Of a stretch of DNA of 64,000 nucleotides, positions 45,078 through 56,585 are shown one piece after another (position 1 is the first letter of the stretch; every line of letters starts with the position of its first letter). Origin of the DNA: Dactylonectria macrodidyma (taxonomy: Eukaryota > Ascomycota > Sordariomycetes > Hypocreales > Nectriaceae); assembly GCA_020744425.1 (NCBI GenBank), contig JAGMUV010000045.1:124001-188000 (forward strand), read 5' to 3'. The notes beneath the pieces are model-generated. The model was not told the DNA's origin. It saw only the letters and a program-made list of their open reading frames with translations, and ran no database searches. Made by a program: the position numbers and the translations under genes.

Positions 45078-47113
45078 CAGCGCTGCCGCCAAGTCAAGTA
45101 AGTCAAGTTGGCCCCTTCAACTTGGCTTGCTTGACTCCTCACGAGCCCCAACTTACTTGAACTTGATTTATTTGATTCAACTTGACAATTTGACCCAATG
45201 TGACAGTAAGAGTAGCTTTCTGACCCGAATTGACCCTATTGAGCATCATCCGAGCTCGCCGCGGCCTTCATGGCATTCTTTCCCGATGGGATCCGCGAGG
45301 AGGTTTCCCAACCGCATGCCGCGAGTCCGGCTCCAATTCTGGAGGCATTGTAAGAACTCGAGGGTCTCCGGATGCATTGACTGGCGCTGTGAGGTCATCG
45401 CAAGCTTCGAGAGACTAAAGACCCTCTCACAGTCAGCAGCCATCGCTGGTATAGCTAAAATATCGAGGGCAAGCTGTGACAGGGCCGGATATTCGCTCTT
45501 CTTCTTACACCACCACCCAATGGGGTCATCCGTGACCTCAAGCTTTGCCTTGTAGTATCTGTCAAGCTCTTCGAGTAAGGTATCAGGCTGCTGTTGCTGC
45601 TGTAGCATCCGGCGCCTCCGAGTATCTAACCAGCCCTTCCAAAGACTCTTCTCGTGCTTAGGGCCTCGTGGGGCAGAGAGGTTTGGTTGCTCGGTGCGGT
45701 CGGCACGATTAGAGGTATACCAACGCTCGAAGTGGTCCTTGAGGTCCCTCTTGGCATCGCGGATCCATTGGAGTTGGAAATCTGCATTCCACACGTCTTC
45801 GAGATACATCAGAGAGTACTCGGGATGTAGGATAATGGAGGCCGCAAATAAGGGCGAGTCAGCAAGCTTCGTATAGTAGGTATTGAGCTTGGACCAGGCG
45901 CATTGGATCGAGGTAGAGATATAGCGGCGCTCGGCGGCAGCGATGTCCTCCCTTTCACTTACATCACGGGCGAAAGGGCGGGTATATTCGTCTCGTATAG
46001 AGGTAGGTAGGTTGCGTAGGGCATCCTCGTTGAATTGTGACTGTTGAGACTGTCGAAGGCGGCGGCTAGTGTGAGGGATGTTGACTTCGTAGCCTTCGAG
46101 CCGAGCAGGTAAGTTGCGAGACCGGACTGGGCGCCCTCCGCGCCTGTTAGCAGGCAACTATGGGCTCTGAATAGTATCATCGTCAGTAGGCTGCCCTGCG
46201 TGGCCTTGTACTTGCGTATTTGTCACAGTTTTAGCTGTAATTGGGTCATAATGCTGCTTCTAGTCTTCGAGATGCTCGAGAAGGTATTCCATCCCTGTCA
46301 GAACCTGCCAAAGCTTGCCGAGTTTACCGCTTTTGCCATTGCCTTGTGTCTGTATCGTCAATTCGTATAGGAGCTCGAGGATATGTATGACCTCGCTCAG
46401 GAGCTTCCAATCGTCAGGTTCAAGATGATATTCGCGAGGGAGGTTGCTACCCTCATGTGCCTCTTTAGCTAGGAAGCCGACGATGTCACGCTGCTTCCGT
46501 ATGGCTCGCTCAATCATCAGGTAGGTTGAATTCCACCTAGTCTCGTTGTTGTTGATGACTTCAAGGTTGGCAGTAGAGTCTTCAAAGTTGAATTCGGCTT
46601 CAAGATGCGTTGCAACATCCCTCAATGCCTCCGACCGCTGCGGCGATGCCCGGATATATTTGACGATGTTATGGAGCTTTGCGATAGGGCTATTATTGCG
46701 CCATTGCTGGAAGTCATCTCCAGCATCGCCCACATTAACTCCATCATCGAAGGCATCAACCTCGAAGCCTGAGAGGAAGGCTTTGGCGATGAGGTTCAAG
46801 ATATGACCAAAACAGCGTATCCGGCGGGCCTTGACTTCATCCTCATCCATCAGTAGATCCAATTCTTCGAAGAGAGCCTCCAGGGTTGTATCATTGTTCG
46901 CTGCATTATCCGATACAATGACAGCGCGCTTCATATTGAGCTCCCACTCATGAATGACCTTCTTGAGCACCTTGGCGATGTTCTCGCCGCTATGGGCACC
47001 GGATTGACGTCGGAGGGCAAGAAGGCGATTCTGCTGCTGTTGATTCTTATCAATGTAATGTCCGAATACAGCAGTCATCGCGTGCCGGTTAGGAGAGGTC
47101 CAGAGGTCGAAGG

Positions 47114-47545
47114 CAGTGATCTTGTTGGACTGGACTGGACTGGATTTCGGGTCAGGATCCAGTCCAGTCCAGTGCAAACGCTCAACGACTCCTGGAGCTC
47201 CAGAGCAGACCCAATTCTCTCAAAACGGCTTAGTGGCTATCCTTATTAGGAAGTTGGATGGCAAAATATCGGGCTCTAGAAATTGAGCACTGTGCTTCAA
47301 GGGCGCCTAGAACCAATATATTGATGAACTCTTTCCTGATTAGGTATAGCTGTGGCTATTTCTTTAACGACTTTCTCCTATTTAGGGAATTTATTTCCTA
47401 TTTAGGTATGGTCCATTGGAGCTCCAGGAGCGTCCAGAGCTCAAGATCCAGTCCAGTCCAAATCTCTCAAACTTCAGATCCAGTCCAGCCAAATCCAATC
47501 CATCCAAATCCAGTCCAATGCTAGTCCAGTCCAACAAGATCACTG
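47114..47545. mobile_element. hAT-type MITE A (CAGTGATC family), 432 bp
   Basis: Perfect 20-bp TIRs CAGTGATCTTGTTGGACTGG. The subterminal arms are made almost wholly of TGGACTGGACT/AGTCCAGTCCA units. The flanks are GTCGAAGG (47106-47113) and CTCGAAGG (47549-47556), an 8-bp target duplication with one mismatch, with three extra bases on the right side. Removal joins the host transposase motif in frame. A second inverted pair (CTGGAGCTCCAG-like) lies further inside. Non-coding. Confidence 0.88.
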
Positions 47546-47904
47546 GGACTCGAAGGACAGGTGGACTGTTGAAAAGGCATCCCGTAAGTCAGCCTGGATC
47601 TCTACCTTCTTCTTCTCGAAGAGCTTTGACAGATCCTCGCGGAAAGAGGTCCGCCCAAGGGCCAATTGACCCGTCAGGCTCGGATCGAACAGATTGAGCA
47701 GCTCCTTCATGTATTTATTCGAGAAAGTTGAGAAAGGCTGGTCGGTATCGATAATGTACGCCAGGCATAGTTCTTTTGCACGCGCAGCCCTCGCTTTCGT
47801 CACGGGTTCGAGCCGGGGACGCTTCGAGGCAACCACTTGAAGGTCGAGGACGGAATCGTGGTCATCGGAGGCATCGGGGGTCACCGGGGTCGTAGGATCA
47901 CCTT

Positions 47905-48302
47905 CAGTGTGGCTAACAGACCGACCGACCCAGACCGGCCCCTTCGGTCTGTCGGTCTGGGTTTGTCGAGGCTCCCGGTCTGTCGGTCTAGGTCTGTCTG
48001 GGTTAGCAACGGGTCGGTCTAGGCCTGATTATCTGATGCCCTCATTGGCTACCCTTGTCATGCCCCACTTAATTTGCCACTGCGAACTCGCACCCGCAAA
48101 AGAGTGGGGGTGGTACGGGTGCGTTAAGGCTGAGTCGGCCAATGGGAGCCCTGGAAACCCCTAACCCAGACCAACTCAGACCACCCAATCCGACCAGCAG
48201 CTCCGGTCTGTCGGTCTGATGACAATTGCCGGTCGGTCGGTCTGCGGTCTGAAGATGGTCTGTCAGACGGTCTGTCAGACGGTCGGTCTGTTAGCCACAC
48301 TG
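47905..48302. mobile_element. hAT-type MITE B (CAGTGTGG family), 398 bp
   Basis: Inverted ends CAGTGTGGCTAACAGACCGA (perfect over at least 20 bp), flanked by the exact 8-bp duplication ATCACCTT (47897-47904 and 48303-48310). Subterminal GGTCTGTCGGTCTG units are frequent at both ends. The terminus matches that of hAT relic 2 at 13920, so that family is the probable source of its transposase. No coding capacity. Confidence 0.95.
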
Positions 48303-49223
48303 ATCACCTTGAAGGATCCTATGCTTACTGGGACCGTCAGTAAAGTCCGAGATAAAGGAGGGATATATACTCACTAAGATGTGCTATAGCAGAGGTCGAG
48401 GCTTGATGTTGGAAGAGCACAGGGCTCCCCATCTTGTCACAGGCTCGGCAGAGCCACTGCGCCAGATTGGTGGTGCCATCGGGGTTTACTTCGAGTAAGA
48501 AGACCCCGTGGTCCTTAATCCAAGTCGTCCGTAGCCGCCCTCCCTTCTTATGGGCCCAATCTTCCAGTATATATAAGCGGCCCTTTACGTTGAGGCGCGG
48601 GAGCGATTGGACGTCGTCGGCTGCAGGTATAGCTTCAATTGATAGCTCGTCGAGCTGCTGGGCCACAGTCTTGCGTGCCTGCGCTTGGCGGCGAAGGAGG
48701 GCGAAGGCGGACGGCGTAGGGGTGCTCTCTGGAGTGCTCTGAGGCGTCTCGAAGGGCGAGGGGGTCTCGGGCTTCGTCATGACGGCCTAGATGAAGCACC
48801 AGAGTGCGAATAGCATCAATTGGGGCGGCACTGACCGTGGCAGAGCGTAGCAGTAGGATGTTATTGAAGGATGTAAGGATGTAGGAGCCGAGGAGAATTT
48901 TCCCATGTGTTGACTCGGGCTATTTTGCTGAGGTTCAGCCGGGCAGCGCCCCGGCCACGGGCCGGCTCGTGTAAGCCAAAGCAAAACACCAAAAAATGAC
49001 GATCATAATGTAACAAGGCCACTTTTTCGGCTTCATTTTAGATCGACGGTAGAAAACATAGCACAATACAGAAAACACCAAAAATATCTAATGTCTCAAG
49101 TAAGTCAAGTTATTGGGGGGTCCTACTTGACTTACTTGACTTGACAGAACCCCTAAACTTGACTTGCTTGAGTGTCAGCGAGCCCAAACTTACTCAAGTC
49201 AACTTGACTTGACGGCAGCGCTG

Positions 49224-49231
49224 GTTCGCGC
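49224..49231 (+). repeat. 8-bp TSD of hAT 4, right
   Basis: GTTCGCGC, repeated at 45070-45077. Confidence 0.93.
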
Positions 49232-49639
49232 CTTGATTCCGTTTGGGAAGGCGTTTGGGTTGTTACAGAGCCTGTCAGGACATGGGCATTGACGGGCGGT
49301 CCAGGATATTCTTGAGGCAATTTTTAATTTTTTTTTGCCGCGTCGTAATGGGCATACAAAAGGGTGTGTTCGATGCCAGCGTGTGGTGGGTGTGGGGTGT
49401 GGGCGGATGTTTGGGAAGTTTGCGAGATTGCCATGACTTGGCCACGCATCTTTTCTGGGCCGACCGGATTATTGTTGTTGATTGGCGTCACGGAGAGCCA
49501 GCATGTCACCATCATGTATCAATCAGCACATGCGTCGTCTATTTCCTGACGCGCTGTTATTCTTGATCCGTGATTCTGATCCGGACCATGACGTTTTCCA
49601 GTTCAGGGTCTCACAAGGCAGCGACACTGTGCGAGTGAC
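49224..49639. other. Flank of hAT 4, no gene recognised
   Basis: Short frames only. Confidence 0.5.
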
Positions 49640-50630
49640 GGTACCTGGGGGCTTGACTAAGCAGGCTTCGCTAGCTTTGGCTGCCCCTCTCCTCACCAGA
49701 GAGGGGGTTCACAATCCGTATCCTCGTCGCATTCGTGTCCACCTTTTCCAATCTCTGTATAAATGAACATCGTCAAATCAAGCCCATTTGACTTAAAATT
49801 TCAATTATAGCATATTTTCATATATTTCTCATAGCATTTCAAATTTCAGCCAAATCCCATGTCATTGTGGCTCATGCTGTCCGTATGAATCTCAGAGGTC
49901 AAGTTCTTACTGCGACAACTTTTGGGGGACCTTTTACTATCACCCACAGCAATTTGGTAGCCACTATAAACAATTTCAAATCACAGCATGTAATTCAGGC
50001 TGGACTTAGCCAACTTTGATATCAGAAGAAAAATAATTTTCCGCTCTTACTAATGATATATATTATCTTATGAGAAACTCTTTATTGCGGCTCAAAACGC
50101 CAATTTCCGCATCACGTACTTCAAAGTCATCTGGCGAGGCGCTGTGGGGATCTGGCGTACAGATGCACTAAAAACGGGTAGCATGAGCCATAGAGACGCG
50201 GGATTCAGCTGAAATTTGAAATGCTATGAGAGCTATATATAAATATGCTTCAATTCGAATTTTACATCAAATGGGCTTAAAATGATGATGCTGGTTGATG
50301 CAGAGATTCAAGATGACGATCTTTGTAGTGCTGTAGTAGCGAAAGTGCTGTGCTGTGTGTCGCAGGGAGCGGAGCTAAGAGCTAATAACACCACCTTATG
50401 ACAGCACCAGCTGTTGACGGAAATGACCCAAAGTGAGATATGTATTTATCTAGAACTCTAGCTGTATAATGATATGCTTCCCAATTGATTTGGGTAATGT
50501 TATGGTATTGAAATGTATTAATAAAGTTGGAAATGGTGGATATGAATGCGACGAGGATACGGATTGTGATACCCCCTCCCCAGCGAGGAGAGGGGGCAGA
50601 TAAGGTCAAGCCCCTGGGTACGCCGAGGTT
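49640..50630. mobile_element. Foldback-type element, about 1 kb, long imperfect inverted arms
   Basis: Three nested inverted pairs share one centre. The outer pair is GGTACCTGGGGGCTTGAC (about 49641) with GTCAAGCCCCTGGGTAC (about 50607). The next pair is CACAATCCGTATCCTCGTCG CATTC (about 49710) with its inverse (about 50544). The inner pair is AAGCCCATTTGA...CATAGCATTTCAAATTTCAGC (49776-49846) with its inverse (50207-50277), followed by TGGCTCATGCT arms. Each arm is thus at least 200 bp, imperfect, with a loop of 200-300 bp. No coding capacity and no clear target duplication were found, so the exact ends are uncertain. Confidence 0.75.
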
Positions 50631-51158
50631 GGACATTGCCATTGTCTGCGAATACTACGGACGTAGAGAGCGATACGATTTGCGGGGATACAGCCCAAAG
50701 GGGGTTCCGGCCCGTCCTATGAAAGGCAAATCGTGTCATCATTGTCGCCGTCAACCCAGTCATCACTTGGGGCATGCACGTAATTCGTAATTTGTAGGGG
50801 GCGTGTTGGTCAGTCGCTCAGTTCAAGCGCGGACCACTTCTTTGCACTCAGGGTTGCCAAGCTGGATTGGGATTGCACTTATTGCTTTTAGCCCTGCCCA
50901 GGCTCCCAGATTCCAGATCCCAGATCCTCGGCCAACCAGGGCGTCTCGATTCTCCATTCCTGCCTTCCCCCCCCCCCCCGACACGTGGGTCTCGTCGCTT
51001 CCTTCCTTCTTCTGCCAACTGCCCTGCACATCAGCCCCCAAAAGCGGCGACTCGCTTCCCTCTCCCTGTGGAAACTAACTCGTGTAGTCTCTTTCAGAGT
51101 TAACAACTTGCTTCCGGACGCGTTTCGCATCGTTACTCCGGCTTCTCTACATCGCACC
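50631..51158. other. Leader region of gene C
   Basis: Includes a run of 13 C (50967-50979). No gene was recognised. Confidence 0.5.
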
Positions 51159-51573
51159 ATGAATAGCATCGAGGCCGACAAGGCCAGGATGCCGGTTGCG
51201 CCACCTGAGCCATATCGCCAGCGCCTTCAGCATCCGCTGCCCCCACGTCGGCCCCGGGAAAACCGGCCTCTCCCACTCCGGCTCCAGCCCCCGAGTCTGC
51301 GCGGGCTCCTCTTCCATCATCGGCATCTAACGCAACTGCGGCGCGAGAATCTGCGCAAACTGCCCCTTCAGCCCCTGCTGCTGCTCCCTCTTCCGCGTCC
51401 GCGTCTGTTGCGGCCACGGCTTCGACTACGACGACCGGCGTCGCGGTCTCTTCCGGTGCAACTGCAACTGCCTCCGCCCTGGTCAAAGATCGCGCCACTT
51501 CCCCAGCGCAGGCTCCCGCGTGGGAGCCATCAAAAGAGTCTGCAAACCTACCTGGAGAATCAAAGTCACCCAA

Positions 51574-52543
51574 GTAAGTCGCTAGTTTTTCCATTTCATC
51601 TCTCGGTTCGTCTTCATCTCTGTCACAACTGTCGCTGCTCATTGCTCAATGCTCAATGACCGCATCGTCCCCGTCAAGTGGCGTGGCTATTCTTGCCGGG
51701 ACTTAGCCTAGTTAGCATTTTCCCATTTGCTCACGGCGTCTCACCGCACCTGACATTGACGGCCACTTGCCCGGTCGCGCTCAAAGCCCAAGACGTCGTC
51801 TTGTCGGATCCCCAAGTTGCCAGGAATTGCTCCGATTCACTGCTCTGCAAAACAACAGGCCAAGCACTGTTTGCCTGGAAGATCTCTTCACTGCACAGCC
51901 GGCGTTCTGTTGACAACTGGCACCAACTGTCTCGTCCCATTTCGGCCATTTTGGGCAATTCCAAATCCTAACCCCTGCCCAACTTGCTTCCGGCCAGCGC
52001 CAGTTTGGTCTTCCCCGAGCACATCACTCATCACCACCCCGGCTTTGCCTCGTCATCAACTCTTTTGGCCTCGGCTTCAGCCCGCCCTACCAAAGAGAGT
52101 CTTGGGTACCTTGACAACGATTCCGTCACAACACTGACGGGCCACTGCCGACAGTTGCAACAAGCTTCAACGACTCTCAGTCGTCGCCCAACAACCTTTG
52201 CCTGAGGTGCCTTAATGGCCTCTTGATTCACCTCACCTCAAGCAAATGTCTTTCATCAATCCCCTCGTGTTCACTCTCACAACTGGAACTTTCTTTCAGC
52301 AGTGTTTCAGCCTCCAACCTCAGGAACCTCCAAGTTACACCACTCATCCCGACACATGTTGACAAGCCTGCACACTCAACTCCATGTGCTTCTACCCCTC
52401 CAGAGGTCTCAACCCATTTCAAGTGAACTGCATGATTTGAACACAACCCAGCTTAGGTCTTACCTCTCGGCCTGTACCAGGGCGACGATCTGATCTAGTG
52501 TTCCATTTTGCTTATTATGCAGGGGCTAACCAAATCGACTTAG
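51574..52543 (+). other. Inferred 970-bp intron of gene C
   Basis: Donor GTAAGTCGC and acceptor GACTTAG join SPK to HPNSHK in frame. All other introns in this window are 48-145 bp, so this may contain further exons or an insertion. No repeat boundary was recognised. Confidence 0.5.
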
Positions 52544-53872
52544 ACATCCTAACAGCCATAAGACCTCCTTCGGAGACGATCCCGACAGTGAACTTAGTGA
52601 ACCCGCTAGCAGTGTTCATTCCCCATCCGGGGTAAGGCTCAACGAGCTCGAGGACGAGATCGTTGTCGGTGAGCCCAACCGCCCCCGAAAGTTGTCACCT
52701 CTCCACGTTGTGTTGGATCGAGAAGACGAAGTCATGGCCGACGTGGATGATGAACCCATCGTCTCCCATTATCCGAAGCGGAAGCGCATCTCTCTTTTCA
52801 ACGACTTGAGTGAGAGCAAGATTGAGATTCCCAAGAGCGTATCGGACGACAAGCCCACACCCACAAACTCACTCAAGCCCAACCCTGCTCGACCCAGTCT
52901 GAGCAATGTCAAGGGTGCCATCCTTGGATACTGGAGAGACTCCCCTGCACCCGACGAGAGATCTAAGCATGCCAGTTATTGGCTTCATCGACGTCCGAGA
53001 TCGGCTGCGAACTCGCATCCAGGCGATCAATAGCTTTGGCGAATCGGTAACAGAGTATCCCCTGCCCCCGGGACCTGGTGGAAGCCGGGTTACTTTGGAT
53101 CGCATCGTCTTCTCGGATCATCTTGTGAATCTAGATCACCGTCAAGTCAAGGAGTATGTACGGATTCGTTCCGATCCGCCCGAAGCAAGGGACGAGGAGC
53201 GCAAGGCCGCGGAAAAATCAGCTGTGAGGGAGGCAAAGCAACGCGTCAAGATGAATCCCCTTGTCGACAACAGCCCGAATCCTCCTCTTATCGCCTATGG
53301 GCTGGAAATACCCGAGCATCTTGCGACTCCCAATCGCTCTGATGCAAAGCGAAGAAGAGTGAGTGGTGGCTTCGCGACGACCAATCCCGTTCCGACCAAC
53401 GGAGTTCTCACGAACAGCCCAGTTCTGCACCTCATCCCCTGGCAGCACAGCCTATGCGACCTCCTGTTGACCCGCTTCCGGGAACACGCCCAACCCGCAT
53501 CCTGCTGGGATACTGGAAGGGTTCTAGCGAACCTAGTCTCAAGGATCGCCATGCAGTCTATGGCATCCTGGGTCAGAACGACATGTTCCGTGTCAAGCTT
53601 GTCCGGGAGACACGCGATGGCCGGTTCGTAGATGGAAATTTCCCCATTGGCGCTGGTGCCTTGTGGATTCAATATGAGGAAGTTGAGTTCGAGGATCACC
53701 TGAAGCCACTCGCACGCCATGAGATCAAGGAGTATTGTCGAGTCCGACAATGGCAGCTTGACCATGGCGAAACCCCAGATGAACGAGCCGCGAATGAGGT
53801 TAAGGCCGTTCAGGAGGCTCAAGTCCGTGCTGGAACTGGGTTTAAGAACATCCCTCTCATTGCCCCGTCCTA

Positions 53873-53886
53873 CCCCCCCCCCCCCC
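53873..53886. repeat. Run of 14 C at a frameshift
   Basis: The gene C frame changes exactly here. One base more or fewer would restore it. Confidence 0.8.
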
Positions 53887-54462
53887 ATCGCTCCCGAACC
53901 GCCCGCCGACGTCGTTGATCAAAACGAAAAGGCTGGATTCGGCGGCCATGAGTTGCGCCAGAGCCGCCGCGTCGAAGCCAAGACGGATGGCCACCCTGCT
54001 CGGCAGCCACTCCCCAACGGCGAGATCCGTCAAGCTGTGAACCGAGCGCAGAGCGGCGACGCTCTTGAGCGAACCAACACGCTAGCTCGCCGCGAGATCG
54101 CCCGAGCTGAGGCCGCCCAAGGCCGCGCTGACCGACACGCAGCTAACCGAGAACGTGCTGCGGCTGCTGCCGCCGATGCCACTGCTGCTGCTGCTGCCGC
54201 GATCCCTGCCGTCACAGCCAACAGCAGGATGCGGTTCCACGAGTCCGAAGAGATGAAGCGCCTGAACAAGGCATGGGCCCGGCAGGAGAGCCTCCGAGTC
54301 AAGGCTGGCGCTGAGGATGCCAAGATTTACGGAGGCATCAAGCATGAGCGAAAGGCTACCGGCCCCTTCATGGGCAAGCTGGTCTCGCAGGGGACCATTA
54401 TCAACATCGATGGTGAGGACTACGTCGAGTATCGCGTCCTCACGAAGCCATCGTTCTTCTAG

Positions 54463-55240
54463 GATAAGCATAGTCGCCCACCTCAACTTGGCCTTCAAAT
54501 TCCCAACACCAACACGCACCTGCGACACAGAGCTTAAAGATATCACACAGAGAATTGTGCATGTGCTAAGATGTCCTTAGCTGTTGTTTGGGGATACTCA
54601 ACCAGACACAACGTCTCCAACACAGTTTAGCACTCTCCTTCTCTCCGATTTCCTACTCTTTCTTTTCCTTTTCTCTCTTCCTAGGAGGCCGGTTTGAGTC
54701 ACTTGCTTAGCTAGGTTTAGGGAAGATGCGCGGGTAGGTAGTCAGGCTGGAACTCTACGGAACGGAGTGGACGGTGTTCGGAATTGGGGACTGCTTGATA
54801 TACCCGATGATGGGAGTTCATAATCCTGTATTAGTGTACTTGCTATAAAAATTGGTTTGGTTAATTTTATGTGCCCAAGTGTGTGAAGTTCTATGTATGT
54901 GTCGTTAGTATCTGACTACCACTGGCAGGGAATGAGAGGCTAGGCTCTACGTTCAGGTAGATGCCTCCTAGGACAATGCTTCAGTTACAATGACAATGCC
55001 ACGGAGAAGCGTATGCTACCTTGCGGTACTGCCACTGGGCATTAGACTGTAGAGATATTGGGACAGTCTTATAATATAGAGGTCTCTTATAAGAACTTAT
55101 AGGATGAAGATGGAGGCAGAGGTATCAAACAGCCAGTGTGTAAGGTGACTTGTGCATAGGATTGTTTACTGTGGTACGCTGTGTGAACAGTGTATTGTTA
55201 GAATGAGTTGTGTAAATTTAGTCTGGCTGCAGCTAAGTGA
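54463..55240. other. Transition from gene C to the AT-rich block
   Basis: No gene. Base composition falls gradually in G+C after about 55050. Confidence 0.6.
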
Positions 55241-55674
55241 GGTCTAATTAATAATTTAGCGTTCATAGCTTTAACAGGGTGTTTTTATTAACTATTTCCT
55301 CTGCGCTGTTACTAATAGTATAGAGATAGTTTTAAAAAAATAATAGTATTACTAGTTTTAAAGCTTATAAAAATATCTTTCACCCTCTTAGGCTTTTATT
55401 AAATAACTTTAACTACATATATTATATTATTATATAAGAAATATTTAAGTTAAGTATCTTTTTATTTACTATTTGTGAGATTTGAGAGTGAACTGTGTTC
55501 TGGTTTCTGACAGAGGGCTCGCAGCGGCCTTTATATACAGAGATGCCCTTATCATCATAGAAGTAACAATATGTCAAATGTTGGGGTGAATTGCTTGTAT
55601 TCATCTGTTATATGTGACTTGTGTGTCCCCACTTGCTGCTAGAGGTTTTAGAGCAAGCTCTATAACGTACTTCA

Positions 55675-56083
55675 TCAGTGAGTGGATCAAATCAGTGAGT
55701 GGATCACTTATACTGTACAGCTAAAAGTAAAAATATTAGATTTTCTAAAACTAGCTATATAATTAATAAAAGTTTTAAAAAAATTAATTTTAAAGTTTAT
55801 ATGAAAAAGTCATAAGATGTTATTTTTTTTAAACTTTTAATTAATTTATTAAGCTTTTTATATATAAAATTAAGAAAAAATACAGTGCGAATAGGTTTTT
55901 TCTTAATGACTCTATAAATAAAAATAAATAAAATTTAATAAAATTCTTCGATATAAGTTCCTACTCAGTTAAGTTAATACTAAACTTTCAGCTATTTTAG
56001 TTGTAATTTGGATTTTTAATAATTTTTCTAAAATCGCGCTTTAAGGTGTAAATCTGACTGATCCACTCACTGATGAAGTACGT
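55675..56083. mobile_element. TA-flanked MITE 1 of the ACGTA family (409 bp)
   Basis: Ends ACGTACTTCATCAGTGAGTG / inverse, flanked by TA on both sides. The left arm holds CAGTGAGTGGATCA twice in tandem. Internal ACACCTTAAA and TGTACAGCTAAAAG motifs are shared with the other three. Confidence 0.85.
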
Positions 56084-56585
56084 TATGCCTTTTCTGTGCT
56101 ATGTGGAATCAACTGGAAGCTGCTTGCTAAGCCTGTGGCAATAGGTGGCAACTGTCATCAAAGATGACAGTATTTATCAGCCTTTCAAGCTGCTTCCATG
56201 AGCTTCTTTGCCACTATTCAACAGATGCCGTAGGGTAGGCAGGATGCGTAGCGGAGCGAGGTCGGACAAGACCAGCAAAACAAAACAGGTAAATAGAGGG
56301 CTGGAGCAGCAACTAGGCAGCTAGCAAGAAAATAAATCAGATATTCCGGTTGATCAAGTAATTATCATCATAATGATATCAAGGACAATTCTAAAAGCTC
56401 GAGAAATGAATGGGCAAGAAGGTGATTGATTTCTATCTCTGTCTGGGTAGTCTCAGCCTTTTATCTTAGACCATTGTGCGATACCCTTATCAATAGATGA
56501 CCAAGGTCAGCCGTCTGAACAAACTGACCAATTAGAAGGTTCCGTTTCTCTAACCAGTGGAGCCCTCAGCCCCGACACACTATTA
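56084..56585. other. Island of normal base composition inside the AT block
   Basis: About 500 bp with ordinary G+C. The direct repeat CACTATT occurs at 56212-56218 and 56578-56584. On the minus strand the segment begins TGTCGGGGCTGAGGGCTCCA with a TATA-like ATAAAAGG, so it may be a solo LTR, but TG..CA ends with a 5-bp duplication were not confirmed. Confidence 0.35.

Larger units (their letters stand above)
45246..48780 (-). pseudogene. hAT 4 transposase, broken by two MITEs and two TAG codons
   Basis: The start is MTKPETPSPFETPQSTPEST at 48780, with a BED-like finger (LAQWLCRACDKMGS..HQAST). An intron from 48370 to 48319 (GTATAT..CATAG) keeps the frame. A MITE lies at 47905-48302, then the frame goes on (TPDASDDHDSVLDL ... 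STVHLSF). The second MITE at 47114-47545 splits the 'HLSF-DLWTSPNRHAMTAVFG' motif exactly at a duplicated CCTTCGA. Later blocks: KRAVIVSDNAANNDTTLEAL, RRIRCFGHILNLIAKAFL, NNETRWNSTYLM, then TAG at 46260 and another TAG about 100 bp downstream (near 46158) in the same frame, then SIILHPEYSLMYLEDVW and the dimerisation block LAIPAMAADCERVFSLSKLA. Each TAG is one change (CAG->TAG, CpA to TpA) from Gln. Confidence 0.9.
45078..49223 (-). mobile_element. hAT transposon (hAT 4), fully delimited, with two nested MITEs
   Basis: A 4146-bp element with ends CAGCGCTGCCGYCAAGTCAA (one mismatch in the outer 20 bp), flanked by the 8-bp direct repeat GTTCGCGC (45070-45077 and 49224-49231). Subterminal zones at both ends carry many AAGTCAAGT/ACTTGACTT units. 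The transposase runs on the minus strand. Two foreign elements (47114-47545 and 47905-48302) sit inside its coding region. Confidence 0.94.
51159..54462 (+). pseudogene. Gene C: conserved fungal protein with two LGYW domains, multiply frameshifted
   Basis: Start ATG 51159 (MNSIEADKARMPVAPPEP). The reading then shifts into an Ala/Pro/Ser-rich stretch that ends at a GTAAGT donor after 51573. Exon 2 begins at 52544 (HPNSHKTSFGDDPDSELSEP) after a 970-bp gap. Domain 1: VKGAILGYWRDSPAPDERSK HA, then after one extra base (about 52975) VIGFIDVRDRLRTRIQ, RIVFSDHLVNLD and VKEYVRIR. Domain 2, after a second shift near 53430: RPTRILLGYWKGSSEPSLKD RHAVYGILGQNDMFRVKLVR, LWIQYEEVEFEDHL and IKEYCRVRQWQ. After a third shift at a 14-C run the tail has a long Ala/Arg helix and ends KLVSQGTIINIDGEDYVEYR VLTKPSFF. 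The strongly patterned C-terminus looks conserved. The function is unknown. It may be a true pseudogene or a locus with homopolymer sequencing errors. Confidence 0.65.

Noticed and set aside
51133..51642. 169-codon minus-strand frame
   Set aside because: Mirror of the Ala/Pro-rich exon 1 of gene C; a compositional artefact.
54030..54546. Minus-strand frames opposite the gene C tail
   Set aside because: Antisense shadows of the Ala-rich helix.
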